A stretch of DNA of 18,094 bases from Ethanoligenens sp047722935 (lineage in GTDB: Bacteria > Bacillota > Clostridia > Oscillospirales > Ethanoligenentaceae): NCBI GenBank assembly GCA_047722935.1, contig JBDNZS010000059.1, forward strand, positions 1-18,094, given 5' to 3'. This document shows positions 5,733 through 13,005 of this stretch, piece after piece; the stretch's first letter is position 1, and each line of letters opens with the position of its first letter. The position numbers were made by a program, and so were the translations under genes. The notes beneath the pieces were generated by a model that worked only from the letters and a program-made list of their open reading frames with translations, was not told where the DNA came from and made no database searches.

Positions 5733-8003
5733 ATGAACAGACAAGCATGGGATGGTTTTCATGATGGGAAGTGGCAGGATGCGGTGGATGTACGTGATTT
5801 TATCCAGAAAAATTACGCGCCGTATACAGGTGATGAAGGGTTTCTTGCCCCGCCGACGGCACGTACATGTTCGCTTGTGCAAGAGCTGAACACACTGTTG
5901 GCGCGTGAGCAGGCCGCCGGGGGTGTGCTGGATGTGGATACCGAAACGATCACAACGCCGACAGCTTATCGCCCCGGATATCTGGATAAGGAAAAAGATA
6001 TTATCGTAGGCTTGCAAACGGACAAACCGCTTCGGCGGGGTGTCAATCCGTTTGGCGGACTGCGGATGACAAGAGAAGCCTGTGAAGCATATGGCTATAA
6101 ACTTTCAGAGAAAGTGGAGGAGGCATTCCGTTACCGTACCACGCATAACGAGGGTGTGTTCCGTGCGTATACCGACGAGATACGCACTGCCCGACACTGC
6201 GGTATCATCACTGGCTTGCCGGATGCCTATGGACGCGGGCGTATCATTGGGGATTACCGGCGGGTGGCGCTCTATGGCGTTGACCGGCTCATTGCTGAAA
6301 AGAAAGCTGATAAAGCGCGTGCGGGCGAGCAGAATATGGATGTGGACGCCATTCGCCAAATGGAAGAGCTGGCCGAGCAGATCACGGCGCTGGGAAAACT
6401 CAAGGAGATGGCCAATCAATATGGCTTTGATATCTCTAACCCCGCCCAGAATGCCAAAGAAGCGGTGCAGTGGCTGTATTTTGGTTATCTTGCGTCTATC
6501 AAGGAGCAAAATGGTGCGGCGATGAGCCTTGGGCGCACCAGCACATTTTTGGACATCTATTTTGAGCGTGACTTGCGTGACGGCGTGCTGAACGAAGAGC
6601 AGGCACAGGAAATTGTTGATGACTTTGTCATTAAATTGCGGCTGGCCCGGCATTTGCGTACGCCGGACTATAACGAACTGTTTGGCGGCGACCCCATGTG
6701 GATCACCGAATCTGTTGGCGGCATGGGTGAAGATGGCCGCACGTTGGTGACAAAAAACGCATATCGGATGCTGCACACGCTCTACAATCTGGGTGCTTCC
6801 CCCGAACCAAATTTAACGGTGCTTTGGTCGGATGCTTTGCCTGCCGCGTTTAAGCACTATACCGCAAAGGTGTCCTGCGATACCGATGCTATCCAGTATG
6901 AGAACGACGATGTGATGCGCCCCAAATTTGGTGACGACTATGCCATCGCGTGCTGTGTTTCCGCTATGCGGGTGGGCAAAGACATGCAGTTCTTCGGTGC
7001 TCGTGCCAATTTGGCCAAATTGCTGCTCATGAGTCTCAACGGTGGGCGGGACGAACGGTACGGCATACAGGCTGCCCCGGCGCATACGCCGTATCAGGGG
7101 GACTACCTTGCGTATGATAAGGTGCTGGAACTGATGGACATCTACCGCCCATGGCTGGCGCGCACGTATGTCAACGCAATGAATATCATCCATTATATGC
7201 ACGACAAATATGCCTATGAGGGAACGCAGATGGCATTGCACGACACAGATGTCCACCGTTTTATGGCATTCGGCATTGCGGGGCTTTCGGTGCTGGCGGA
7301 TTCCCTTTCCGCTATCAAATATGCCAAAGTCCGCTGCATCCGCGATGAAACAGGGCTCATCAAAGACTTTGAGATAGAGGGCGCCTATCCGGCGTACGGC
7401 AATGACGACGACCGTGTGGATGACATTGCGCAAGAGCAAGTGCGCCTGTTTTTTGAGGCGCTTAAGCAAACGCCCGCTTACCGTGGCGCGGAACACACGC
7501 TCTCCATCCTGACCATCACCTCGAATGTCATGTACGGAAAAAAGACCGGCTCTACGCCCGATGGACGAAAAGCGGGAGAGCCATTTGCCCCCGGCGCGAA
7601 CCCGATGCATAACCGCGACCGTAACGGTGCACTTGCATCGCTCAACTCGGTTGCCAAATTGTCTTATGATATCTGCAAGGACGGCATCTCCAATACCTTC
7701 TCTATTGTGCCGCAGGCGCTGGGGCACGAGGAGGAAGAACGGCTTGGCAATCTGGTGTCTATTTTGGATGGCTACTTTGCACAAAAAGCGCATCATCTCA
7801 ACGTCAACGTGCTGAATAGGCAGACACTGCTGGATGCTTATGAACACCCGGAAATGCATCCAAATCTGACCATCCGTGTGTCCGGCTACGCGGTCAACTT
7901 CCATAGGCTTTCTAAAGAGCAGCAGCGCGAAGTGATTTCTCGCACATTTCACAACACTGTGGCGCAGGCGGAGCCAGTTCTGACGGGGGTAGGCAAGGCA
8001 TAA
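5733..8003 (+). CDS. pflB: Formate C-acetyltransferase (pyruvate formate-lyase)
   Basis: This glycyl-radical enzyme turns pyruvate and CoA into acetyl-CoA and formate in the cytoplasm under anaerobic conditions. The product has 756 residues, close to E. coli PflB (about 760). The start at 5733 (MNRQAWDGF) has GGAGGG eight bases upstream. The catalytic pair is Cys407-Cys408 in YAIACCVSAMRVGKDMQFFGAR. The radical site is Gly718 in TIRVSGYAVNF near the C-terminus. The N-terminal PFL domain spans roughly residues 10-620 and the glycine-radical domain roughly 640-756. It follows a ZTP riboswitch and precedes the activase gene needed to install the radical. No residue is missing and no frameshift is seen. 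The adjacent pflA and the intact double cysteine argue against other family members such as choline or glycerol lyases. Confidence 0.97.
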   Translation: MNRQAWDGFHDGKWQDAVDVRDFIQKNYAPYTGDEGFLAPPTARTCSLVQELNTLLAREQAAGGVLDVDTETITTPTAYRPGYLDKEKDIIVGLQTDKPLRRGVNPFGGLRMTREACEAYGYKLSEKVEEAFRYRTTHNEGVFRAYTDEIRTARHCGIITGLPDAYGRGRIIGDYRRVALYGVDRLIAEKKADKARAGEQNMDVDAIRQMEELAEQITALGKLKEMANQYGFDISNPAQNAKEAVQWLYFGYLASIKEQNGAAMSLGRTSTFLDIYFERDLRDGVLNEEQAQEIVDDFVIKLRLARHLRTPDYNELFGGDPMWITESVGGMGEDGRTLVTKNAYRMLHTLYNLGASPEPNLTVLWSDALPAAFKHYTAKVSCDTDAIQYENDDVMRPKFGDDYAIACCVSAMRVGKDMQFFGARANLAKLLLMSLNGGRDERYGIQAAPAHTPYQGDYLAYDKVLELMDIYRPWLARTYVNAMNIIHYMHDKYAYEGTQMALHDTDVHRFMAFGIAGLSVLADSLSAIKYAKVRCIRDETGLIKDFEIEGAYPAYGNDDDRVDDIAQEQVRLFFEALKQTPAYRGAEHTLSILTITSNVMYGKKTGSTPDGRKAGEPFAPGANPMHNRDRNGALASLNSVAKLSYDICKDGISNTFSIVPQALGHEEEERLGNLVSILDGYFAQKAHHLNVNVLNRQTLLDAYEHPEMHPNLTIRVSGYAVNFHRLSKEQQREVISRTFHNTVAQAEPVLTGVGKA

Positions 8004-8017
8004 CAATGCTTAAAGAT

Positions 8018-8059
8018 CAGGCGGTGCAGGGCTTTTAACAGCGGCATCGCCTGCTTTTT
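8018..8059 (+). terminator. Terminator-like hairpin between pflB and pflA
   Basis: CAGGCGGTGC (8018-8027) pairs with GCATCGCCTG (8044-8053) over ten positions with one G-T wobble and a 16-base loop, followed by TTTTT at 8055-8059. It ends about 22 bases before the pflA start. No separate pflA promoter was seen, so it probably acts as a partial terminator or mRNA-end stabiliser. Confidence 0.7.
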
Positions 8060-8081
8060 ATTGCGGGAAAGGGTGCTGACA

Positions 8082-8852
8082 ATGGAGAAAAAACAACTCA
8101 AAGCAGAAGCGGATTGCACAGCCGTGACCGGTCGTGTGCATTCATTCCAGAGCCTGGGCGCGGTTGATGGCCCCGGTCTGCGCACCGTGGTGTTTCTACA
8201 GGGATGCCCGCTTCGATGTGTGTATTGCCACAACCCAGACACATGGCCGACAGACGGCGGGGATGTCCTCACCGTGCAGGAGGTGTTTGAAAAAGTCCTG
8301 CGTTATCGTCCGTATTTCGGTAAGACTGGCGGCGTGACAGTGTCGGGCGGAGAGCCGCTTTTGCAATGGCACTTTGTGGCGGAGCTATTTCGCGTGATGC
8401 GGCAGGCAGGCATCCATACGGCGCTGGATACTTCCGGTATCGGTGACATGGAAGGTGCGCGTGCGGTACTTGCACACACCGACTTGGTACTCTGCGATTT
8501 AAAGTTTGCGACGGAAGACGCATATGCACAATATTGTGGGGGGAGCCTGCGGGCGGTCCTTTCTTTTCTAAAATTGACGAAGGAACTGCATGTTCCGCTG
8601 TGGATACGGCATGTCGTTGTTCCCGGTCTGACCGATGGGGAAGCACACGCCCAAGCGATTGCCAAACTGGGGCGGCAATTTTCCAATCTTGAAAAGTTGG
8701 AACTGCTTCCATTTCAAACCCTTTGTCAGTCCAAATATGATGCGCTGGGTATCCCGTTCCCACTGCATGGCTGCCCGCCATGCTCCGATGAAACAATACA
8801 GGAACTCTATGGCGTGATTGGTCACAAAGGTACTTGCTCAAACGAGGAGTGA
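8082..8852 (+). CDS. pflA: Pyruvate formate-lyase activating enzyme (radical SAM)
   Basis: The radical SAM activase takes the hydrogen from the PflB radical glycine using a 5'-deoxyadenosyl radical. The product is 256 residues, usual for PflA. The ATG at 8082 has AAAGGG eight bases upstream; an in-frame TTG at 8061 is less likely. The iron-sulfur cluster motif is Cys42, Cys46 and Cys49 in GCPLRCVYCHNPDTW. Upstream is the SFQSLGAVDGPGLRTVVFLQG stretch typical of PflA, and the SAM-binding glycine motif VSGGEPLLQ follows the cluster. It lacks the extra ferredoxin-type insert found in activases of other glycyl-radical enzymes, which fits PflA proper. It is co-oriented with pflB, separated by 78 bases holding a hairpin that may lower its expression relative to the enzyme. 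Confidence 0.95.
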   Translation: MEKKQLKAEADCTAVTGRVHSFQSLGAVDGPGLRTVVFLQGCPLRCVYCHNPDTWPTDGGDVLTVQEVFEKVLRYRPYFGKTGGVTVSGGEPLLQWHFVAELFRVMRQAGIHTALDTSGIGDMEGARAVLAHTDLVLCDLKFATEDAYAQYCGGSLRAVLSFLKLTKELHVPLWIRHVVVPGLTDGEAHAQAIAKLGRQFSNLEKLELLPFQTLCQSKYDALGIPFPLHGCPPCSDETIQELYGVIGHKGTCSNEE

Positions 8853-9281
8853 AAGCATGTGTAGTATTGTGTAGCCTGCCATTGTATTTTATGAGAGTGG
8901 CATCTCTTGCGCGGGGAAAATATCGATTGATTTTTTGAAACAATACCATTATACTGAAATTGGGTTTTGGTGAAATAACACAGGATTTTTGTTTGCCTTG
9001 GTTAAAATATTTCTTTGTGTCGTAAAAATATGTAGAATGTAGGAAGTAGCTTGCTTTTTTCGCCTTGCAGACTAACGATTTTCCTCGTGTGATCTTTCTG
9101 GTTTAATAGACTCTAAAAAGTCGGCATTTTGGTCTTTAAAGCATGTTTGACATGGTTGCTATTTTGGTTATGGGAACCGCAGATTGTTGTGAAACACACA
9201 GAGTCTGTATAACGTTACGCTTGTTTCCGTGCGAGAGGCATATATTGCGCATCTCGGCTCAAGCAAAGAGGGGGAATCGGT
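8853..9281 (+). other. 429-base intergenic region before the pilus genes
   Basis: No convincing gene lies here; a short open frame starting at 9143 has no ribosome site and overlaps pilC. A weak hairpin (TGCCATT 8877-8883 with AGTGGCA 8896-8902) follows pflA but has no T run. Two promoter candidates are seen (TTGATT/TATACT at 8927-8955 and TTGTTG/TATAAC at 9184-9213). Just before the pilC ribosome site, CGAGA 9232-9236 and TCTCG 9252-9256 can form a hairpin. The region is AT-rich compared with flanking genes. I found no known riboswitch. Confidence 0.6.
8927..8955 (+). promoter_or_regulatory. Candidate promoter of the pilus operon
   Basis: TTGATT (8927-8932) and TATACT (8950-8955) are 17 bases apart, giving a leader of about 320 bases. 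A second candidate, TTGTTG 9184-9189 with TATAAC 9208-9213 at 18-base spacing, would give a leader of about 60 bases. Neither is decisive. Confidence 0.35.
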
Positions 9282-10511
9282 GTGCCTGCTTTCCAATATG
9301 TGGCGAAAGATTTAAAAGGCAACGCGTTCAAAGGTATAGTGGAGGCAGATACTTTAGACGGCTTTTACCGCATTCTGAAAGAACGCGGGCAGTTTTGCAT
9401 TGATGTTTCTCCCATGCGCACTGCAAAGGACATCGAGTTGCTTGGTGGGAGAAAACTCAACTTAAAAGTTCTCAGCATATTTTGTCGGCAATTTAGCACG
9501 ATGCTTGAGGCAGGACTGCCTATTCTCAAAATACTTGATGTTTTATATGAGCAGGCAGAAAATAAGCGCTTGAAAGCAGTCATTCTGGGCGTTTATGAAG
9601 CGGTGCAGCACGGAGAGTCTCTTTCACGGGCCATGGCGGCGCAAGAAGGCGCGTTCCCGTTGCTGATGCGCCATATGGTGGAAGCCGGGGAAGCGGGCGG
9701 CACGCTTGACGCGGCTATGCAGCGTCTGGCAGATCAATATGAAAAGGAAAACAAGCTACATAACAAAGTGCAGCAGGCATTGATTTACCCGGTTTTTCTC
9801 TCCATTATGTCGATCGGCGTGGTAGCAATGCTGTTAACCTTTGTGATGCCGACATTTTTAAGTTTATATACGCAGAGTGGCAGCAGTTTGCCGCCGACTA
9901 CCCGCATCCTGCTTGGTCTGAGCACTGTATTTACAAAATATTGGTATCTGTTGTTGGTCATTGCGGTGGCGATTGTGATTCTTGCGCGTACGGGATTGAA
10001 GAACCCCAAGGTGCGTCTGACGTGGGATACTATTAAACTGCGGCTCCCTATTATAGGCAAGTTGATGCTGGTGGTGGAAAGTGCGCAATTTGCACGAACC
10101 CTTTCTTCTCTTTTTAACGGGGGGTTGCCCATCATCCAATCGTTGGAGATCGTGGAGCATGTCATGGGAAACCATTTGCTCAAGCGAGGACTGCGGAAAG
10201 TACGGGAGGATGTGCGGCGGGGGACACCGATTTCCGTTTCCGTACATAAACTGAACATTTTTCCGCCGATGTTGTGTTCTATGTTGAATGTGGGTGAGGA
10301 ATCCGGCAACATGGATGAAATTCTGGAAAAGACCGCCGCCTTTTATGATGAGGAAGCCGAAGCGGCTATCCAGCGGATGGTCAGTTTACTCGAACCAATC
10401 ATGATTATTGTGTTAGCTGTGATTGTTGGCTTTATTGTAATCTCGATCATTACGCCAATTTATTCGCTGTATGGCCAACTCAGCAATTCCAACGGCGCTG
10501 GATTAAAATGA
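9282..10511 (+). CDS. pilC: Type IV pilus inner-membrane platform protein PilC (GspF family)
   Basis: A 409-residue platform protein that links the assembly ATPase to pilin insertion. The start is GTG at 9282, with AGAGGGGG seven bases upstream and the family-typical start MPAFQYVAKDLKGNAFKG. It has two T2SSF domains, roughly residues 64-187 (FCRQFSTMLEAGLPILKIL... VEAGEAGGTLDAAMQRLADQYEKE) and 267-389 (FARTLSSLFNGGLPIIQSLEI... NVGEESGNMDEILEKTAAFYDEE). Hydrophobic segments follow each domain, near 166-190, 216-236 and 376-398. It is the first gene of a pilC-pilM-pilN-pilO-pilin cluster. The usual upstream pilB/pilT ATPase genes are absent; upstream lies the pfl module. GspF of a type II secretion system is ruled out by the PilM/N/O neighbours and the missing secretin. 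Confidence 0.93.
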   Translation: MPAFQYVAKDLKGNAFKGIVEADTLDGFYRILKERGQFCIDVSPMRTAKDIELLGGRKLNLKVLSIFCRQFSTMLEAGLPILKILDVLYEQAENKRLKAVILGVYEAVQHGESLSRAMAAQEGAFPLLMRHMVEAGEAGGTLDAAMQRLADQYEKENKLHNKVQQALIYPVFLSIMSIGVVAMLLTFVMPTFLSLYTQSGSSLPPTTRILLGLSTVFTKYWYLLLVIAVAIVILARTGLKNPKVRLTWDTIKLRLPIIGKLMLVVESAQFARTLSSLFNGGLPIIQSLEIVEHVMGNHLLKRGLRKVREDVRRGTPISVSVHKLNIFPPMLCSMLNVGEESGNMDEILEKTAAFYDEEAEAAIQRMVSLLEPIMIIVLAVIVGFIVISIITPIYSLYGQLSNSNGAGLK

Positions 10512-10560
10512 TCCGCTACAGATAAAAAGCCATTCTGACAATTGAAAGGGACGTGTTTCC

Positions 10561-11571
10561 ATGGTTTTGTCTATAGACATCAGCGAAAATAGGATTTGTG
10601 CAGTTGAGGGACAGGCTACGGCTGGCAAAATCACTGTTCTTCGTACGGCGGAACTTGCGATTGATTCCAATGCGGTAATAGATGATGGTATGGTGAAGAA
10701 CCAGGTGCACCTCTCCGCTGTTCTAAACAGACTGCGTGACGTGGGTTCCTTTTTGTCTAAAAGGGCCATTGTGACATTTACGAGCAGCACGATTCTCCTG
10801 CGCAGGCTGGAATTGCCGAACGCCAAGCCAAAGGAGATCACCCGCATGGCGCGCAACGAAATGTTGCAAATTGTAGGGAACGCGGAAGATTATGTTTATG
10901 ATTGCTCGTCCATTGCCGAAGGGGTGCAATCGGATATCTGCGTTGTCTGGGCATACGCGGTGCCACAGGATATGGTGGAGGGCTATCTGCAAGCACTGTC
11001 AGGGGCCGGTTTCAAGCCTATGGCGCTGGATGTGCACGCCAATTCAATTGAGAAATTATTTTTACATGCGTCGGTCAATGGTGGTATACCGGGGCGTGCA
11101 TTGTTGTTTGTGGAGCTGGAAGAAGTCGGTCTGGACATTCATTTGTTTGCGGGAGGCGAACGCGCATTTTCACGGTTTTCTCCCGTATCTGCATCCGAAC
11201 TGGGGATACTGCTCAAAAATGCGGGTCTGTATACGCAGGAGAACGCGCCGCTTGGGGGCGTGAACCTGGCAGACAAAGCCATAGACAACGATTCGATTCT
11301 GTGTGATGCTACGCAGCGCTATTTTGCGAGCCTTGCGGAAGAATTGCGTAAAATCATCCAATTCCAGCAACGTCGGAACGCAAGTGACCCTGTTTCCGGT
11401 ATATATATTTATGGAGGACTTGCCCATGTGAATGGAATGGATGTAGGACTTGGTGAGGCGCTTGGTCTGCCGGTGGAAGTGGTGAAAACAGTGTCGAATG
11501 TGAATGCTCCGGCGGGTTTTGCACCGGCAAACTATATTAATGCGTTGGGCGCGCTCATTCGTGTGCGGTAA
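10561..11571 (+). CDS. pilM: Type IV pilus assembly protein PilM (actin-like ATPase fold)
   Basis: A 336-residue cytosolic protein of the PilM/FtsA-like fold, which binds nucleotide and the N-terminal tail of PilN to form the ring under the membrane. The start at 10561 has GAAAGGG ten bases upstream. The phosphate-1-like motif is near the N-terminus (LSIDISENRICAVEG). The central region has the PilM pattern LRRLELPNAKPKEITRMARNEMLQIVGNAEDYVYDC. The C-terminus has the glycine-rich adenosine-site strand IYIYGGLAHVNGMDVGLGEALGLPVEVV, followed by an ALGALIR helix. It lies 49 bases after pilC and 24 before pilN. Sequence similarity is moderate, so order and fold carry the call. No transmembrane segment is seen. 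Confidence 0.85.
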   Translation: MVLSIDISENRICAVEGQATAGKITVLRTAELAIDSNAVIDDGMVKNQVHLSAVLNRLRDVGSFLSKRAIVTFTSSTILLRRLELPNAKPKEITRMARNEMLQIVGNAEDYVYDCSSIAEGVQSDICVVWAYAVPQDMVEGYLQALSGAGFKPMALDVHANSIEKLFLHASVNGGIPGRALLFVELEEVGLDIHLFAGGERAFSRFSPVSASELGILLKNAGLYTQENAPLGGVNLADKAIDNDSILCDATQRYFASLAEELRKIIQFQQRRNASDPVSGIYIYGGLAHVNGMDVGLGEALGLPVEVVKTVSNVNAPAGFAPANYINALGALIRVR

Positions 11572-11595
11572 TACGCTGCAAGGGGGGGGAGATAC

Positions 11596-12162
11596 ATGCA
11601 AAAAGATTTGGATTTTTTCGCAGCCTACCAATCTCCAGGTGACAATGACCGGCGCAATAATGCCGTGCTGTTAGGTGGTACAATTGGCTTATCAGCGATC
11701 GTAGTGGTTTTGTTGTTAGCGTTTGCCGGGCTTCATCTTGGCGATGCCGTCATGCAAGCGCAAATCACCTCCGCTAAGAAATATATAAACAACAGCACAG
11801 TGCAGAAAGCCAACAGCACACTGTCGGCAGCACAGACCCAGATCACGGCGCTTAATCAATACGCAAATACGGCATCCGGCGTTGTTTCTGTCTTTAATCA
11901 AAATCCCAAATTCGGCTCGGGTGTGATGCAGCTTATTACAGGTGCTATGCCTACCGATGTGTCCATACAGTCATTGACTTATACGGATGGGAAATTGACG
12001 CTTGCCTGCTTTTGCACGGATAAACTTTCTCCCGCACGGTTTGTGGCCTCGCTCAGCGGCATATCCTCTTTCACAGACGTGAGTTATACCGGATTTTTTA
12101 CCAACAGCGGGGGCTTTGGGTTCAATGTGGGGCTTTCTGTCAAAGGGGGCGGCCAATCATGA
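11596..12162 (+). CDS. pilN: PilN-like type IV pilus assembly protein
   Basis: A 188-residue bitopic membrane protein. The start at 11596 has a long G-rich ribosome site (11582-11591). Residues 1-22 form a short cytosolic tail (MQKDLDFFAAYQSPGDNDRR), the expected PilM-binding part, although the classical INLLPW motif of PilN is not recognisable. Residues 23-46 are a transmembrane helix. The rest is a short coiled stretch (QITSAKKYINNSTVQKANSTLSAAQTQI) and a ferredoxin-like C-terminal domain (VMQLITGAMPTDVSIQSLTYTDGKLTLACFCTD). It overlaps the next gene by four bases (ATGA). Position between PilM and PilO and shared topology support PilN; motif evidence alone would be weak. Confidence 0.75.
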   Translation: MQKDLDFFAAYQSPGDNDRRNNAVLLGGTIGLSAIVVVLLLAFAGLHLGDAVMQAQITSAKKYINNSTVQKANSTLSAAQTQITALNQYANTASGVVSVFNQNPKFGSGVMQLITGAMPTDVSIQSLTYTDGKLTLACFCTDKLSPARFVASLSGISSFTDVSYTGFFTNSGGFGFNVGLSVKGGGQS

Positions 12163-12917
12163 AGCTGAATGTACGTGAAAAAATGCTGCTGTTGGCTCTG
12201 GTGGGTTTTCTTGTTTTATACTTGGGCATCCGCTTTCTGCTGACACCCGCATGGTCGTCGCTTTCTAAAAGCAGCGTACAGCTTGCAAATGTGGAGGCAC
12301 AACGGCAGACTGCAAGTGCCAATGTTGCGGCCGCCGCCAACATTCCCAAAGCCAAGCAGGCGGCGCAGAACAAAGCGGCTTTGGCGGCGAAAGCGCTGCT
12401 TCCTGAAATGAGCAAAGAAGATATCCATCAATATGTCGTTCCGCTCGCGCAGGCGCAAGGATTGAATGTGACGGCCCTCGTGCTGAATGATCCGTTTTCG
12501 GCGGATATTGGAATCACGTCTTCCATGTCCTCGCCAGTGCCGGATTATTCGCTTAAAATGTACGCACAGCGCGCAAATGGACAGCGGGTTACATCGTCCG
12601 CTTCGTCGATGGGCACCTCATCTGCCGCGGGAGCCGCGCAAAATACAGGTTCCTCTGTTTCGGGCGCGGGGACATCTTCGGCGCCCGGCACAGCATCTGG
12701 AAAAAGCGGCACGGTGCTGGCTTATACGGTGACCATTACTGCAAATGGGACACTCGCGCAGGCGAATGCGTTTTCGGATGCCATTAAGAATACAGGCCGC
12801 ACGATTTTGGTTAATTCGGTTCAGTTTTCACAGCAGAACGGGACAGGCAGCATGACCATTTCCTTGACGTTTTACTGTGCGCAGAAACTGGATGGACAAA
12901 CGGATGCCTTACAATAG
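12159..12917 (+). CDS. pilO: PilO-like type IV pilus assembly protein with Ser/Ala/Gly-rich insert
   Basis: A 252-residue bitopic protein starting at the ATGA overlap with pilN, so the two are probably made in equal amounts. Residues about 8-27 are the transmembrane helix after a short cytosolic tail. Residues about 35-80 are an Ala/Gln-rich coiled coil, as in PilO. The C-terminal alpha/beta domain is split: SKEDIHQYVVPLAQAQGLNVTALVLN (85-110) and the later strands AYTVTITANGTLAQANAFSDAIKN...ILVNSVQFS (188-224) are separated by a low-complexity stretch (145-185) made almost only of Ser, Ala, Gly and Thr. PilO forms the periplasmic-type alignment complex with PilN; in this monoderm it would face the cell wall. 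The insert is unusual and may be a spacer through the wall. Confidence 0.75.
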   Translation: MKLNVREKMLLLALVGFLVLYLGIRFLLTPAWSSLSKSSVQLANVEAQRQTASANVAAAANIPKAKQAAQNKAALAAKALLPEMSKEDIHQYVVPLAQAQGLNVTALVLNDPFSADIGITSSMSSPVPDYSLKMYAQRANGQRVTSSASSMGTSSAAGAAQNTGSSVSGAGTSSAPGTASGKSGTVLAYTVTITANGTLAQANAFSDAIKNTGRTILVNSVQFSQQNGTGSMTISLTFYCAQKLDGQTDALQ

Positions 12918-13005
12918 GGGGCAGGACATGCGGTTGCAAATCTGAAGAGCGGATATCCATATCGTTTTACAAAGAGTGGGTTTTCATCCAGTGGGGGTGG
13001 TCTGT

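Noticed and set aside
5301..6017. Minus-strand open frame spanning the pfl leader
   Set aside because: It covers the end of the glycosyltransferase, the promoter, the ZTP switch and the start of pflB in antisense; no coding support.
6813..8006. A long open frame on the minus strand opposite pflB
   Set aside because: It is fully antisense to a gene with intact catalytic motifs, has no ribosome site and its protein resembles no family; it follows from codon bias in pflB.
9147..9175. TTGACA at 9147-9152 as a pilC promoter
   Set aside because: No acceptable -10 follows; the best at 16-17 bases is TATGGG or similar.
8853..9281. A c-di-GMP riboswitch upstream of the pilus operon
   Set aside because: Neither GEMM-I nor GEMM-II conserved blocks could be found by eye.
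9143..9403. Short plus-strand open frame before pilC
   Set aside because: No ribosome site, overlaps the pilC start in another frame, and its sequence resembles no known protein.
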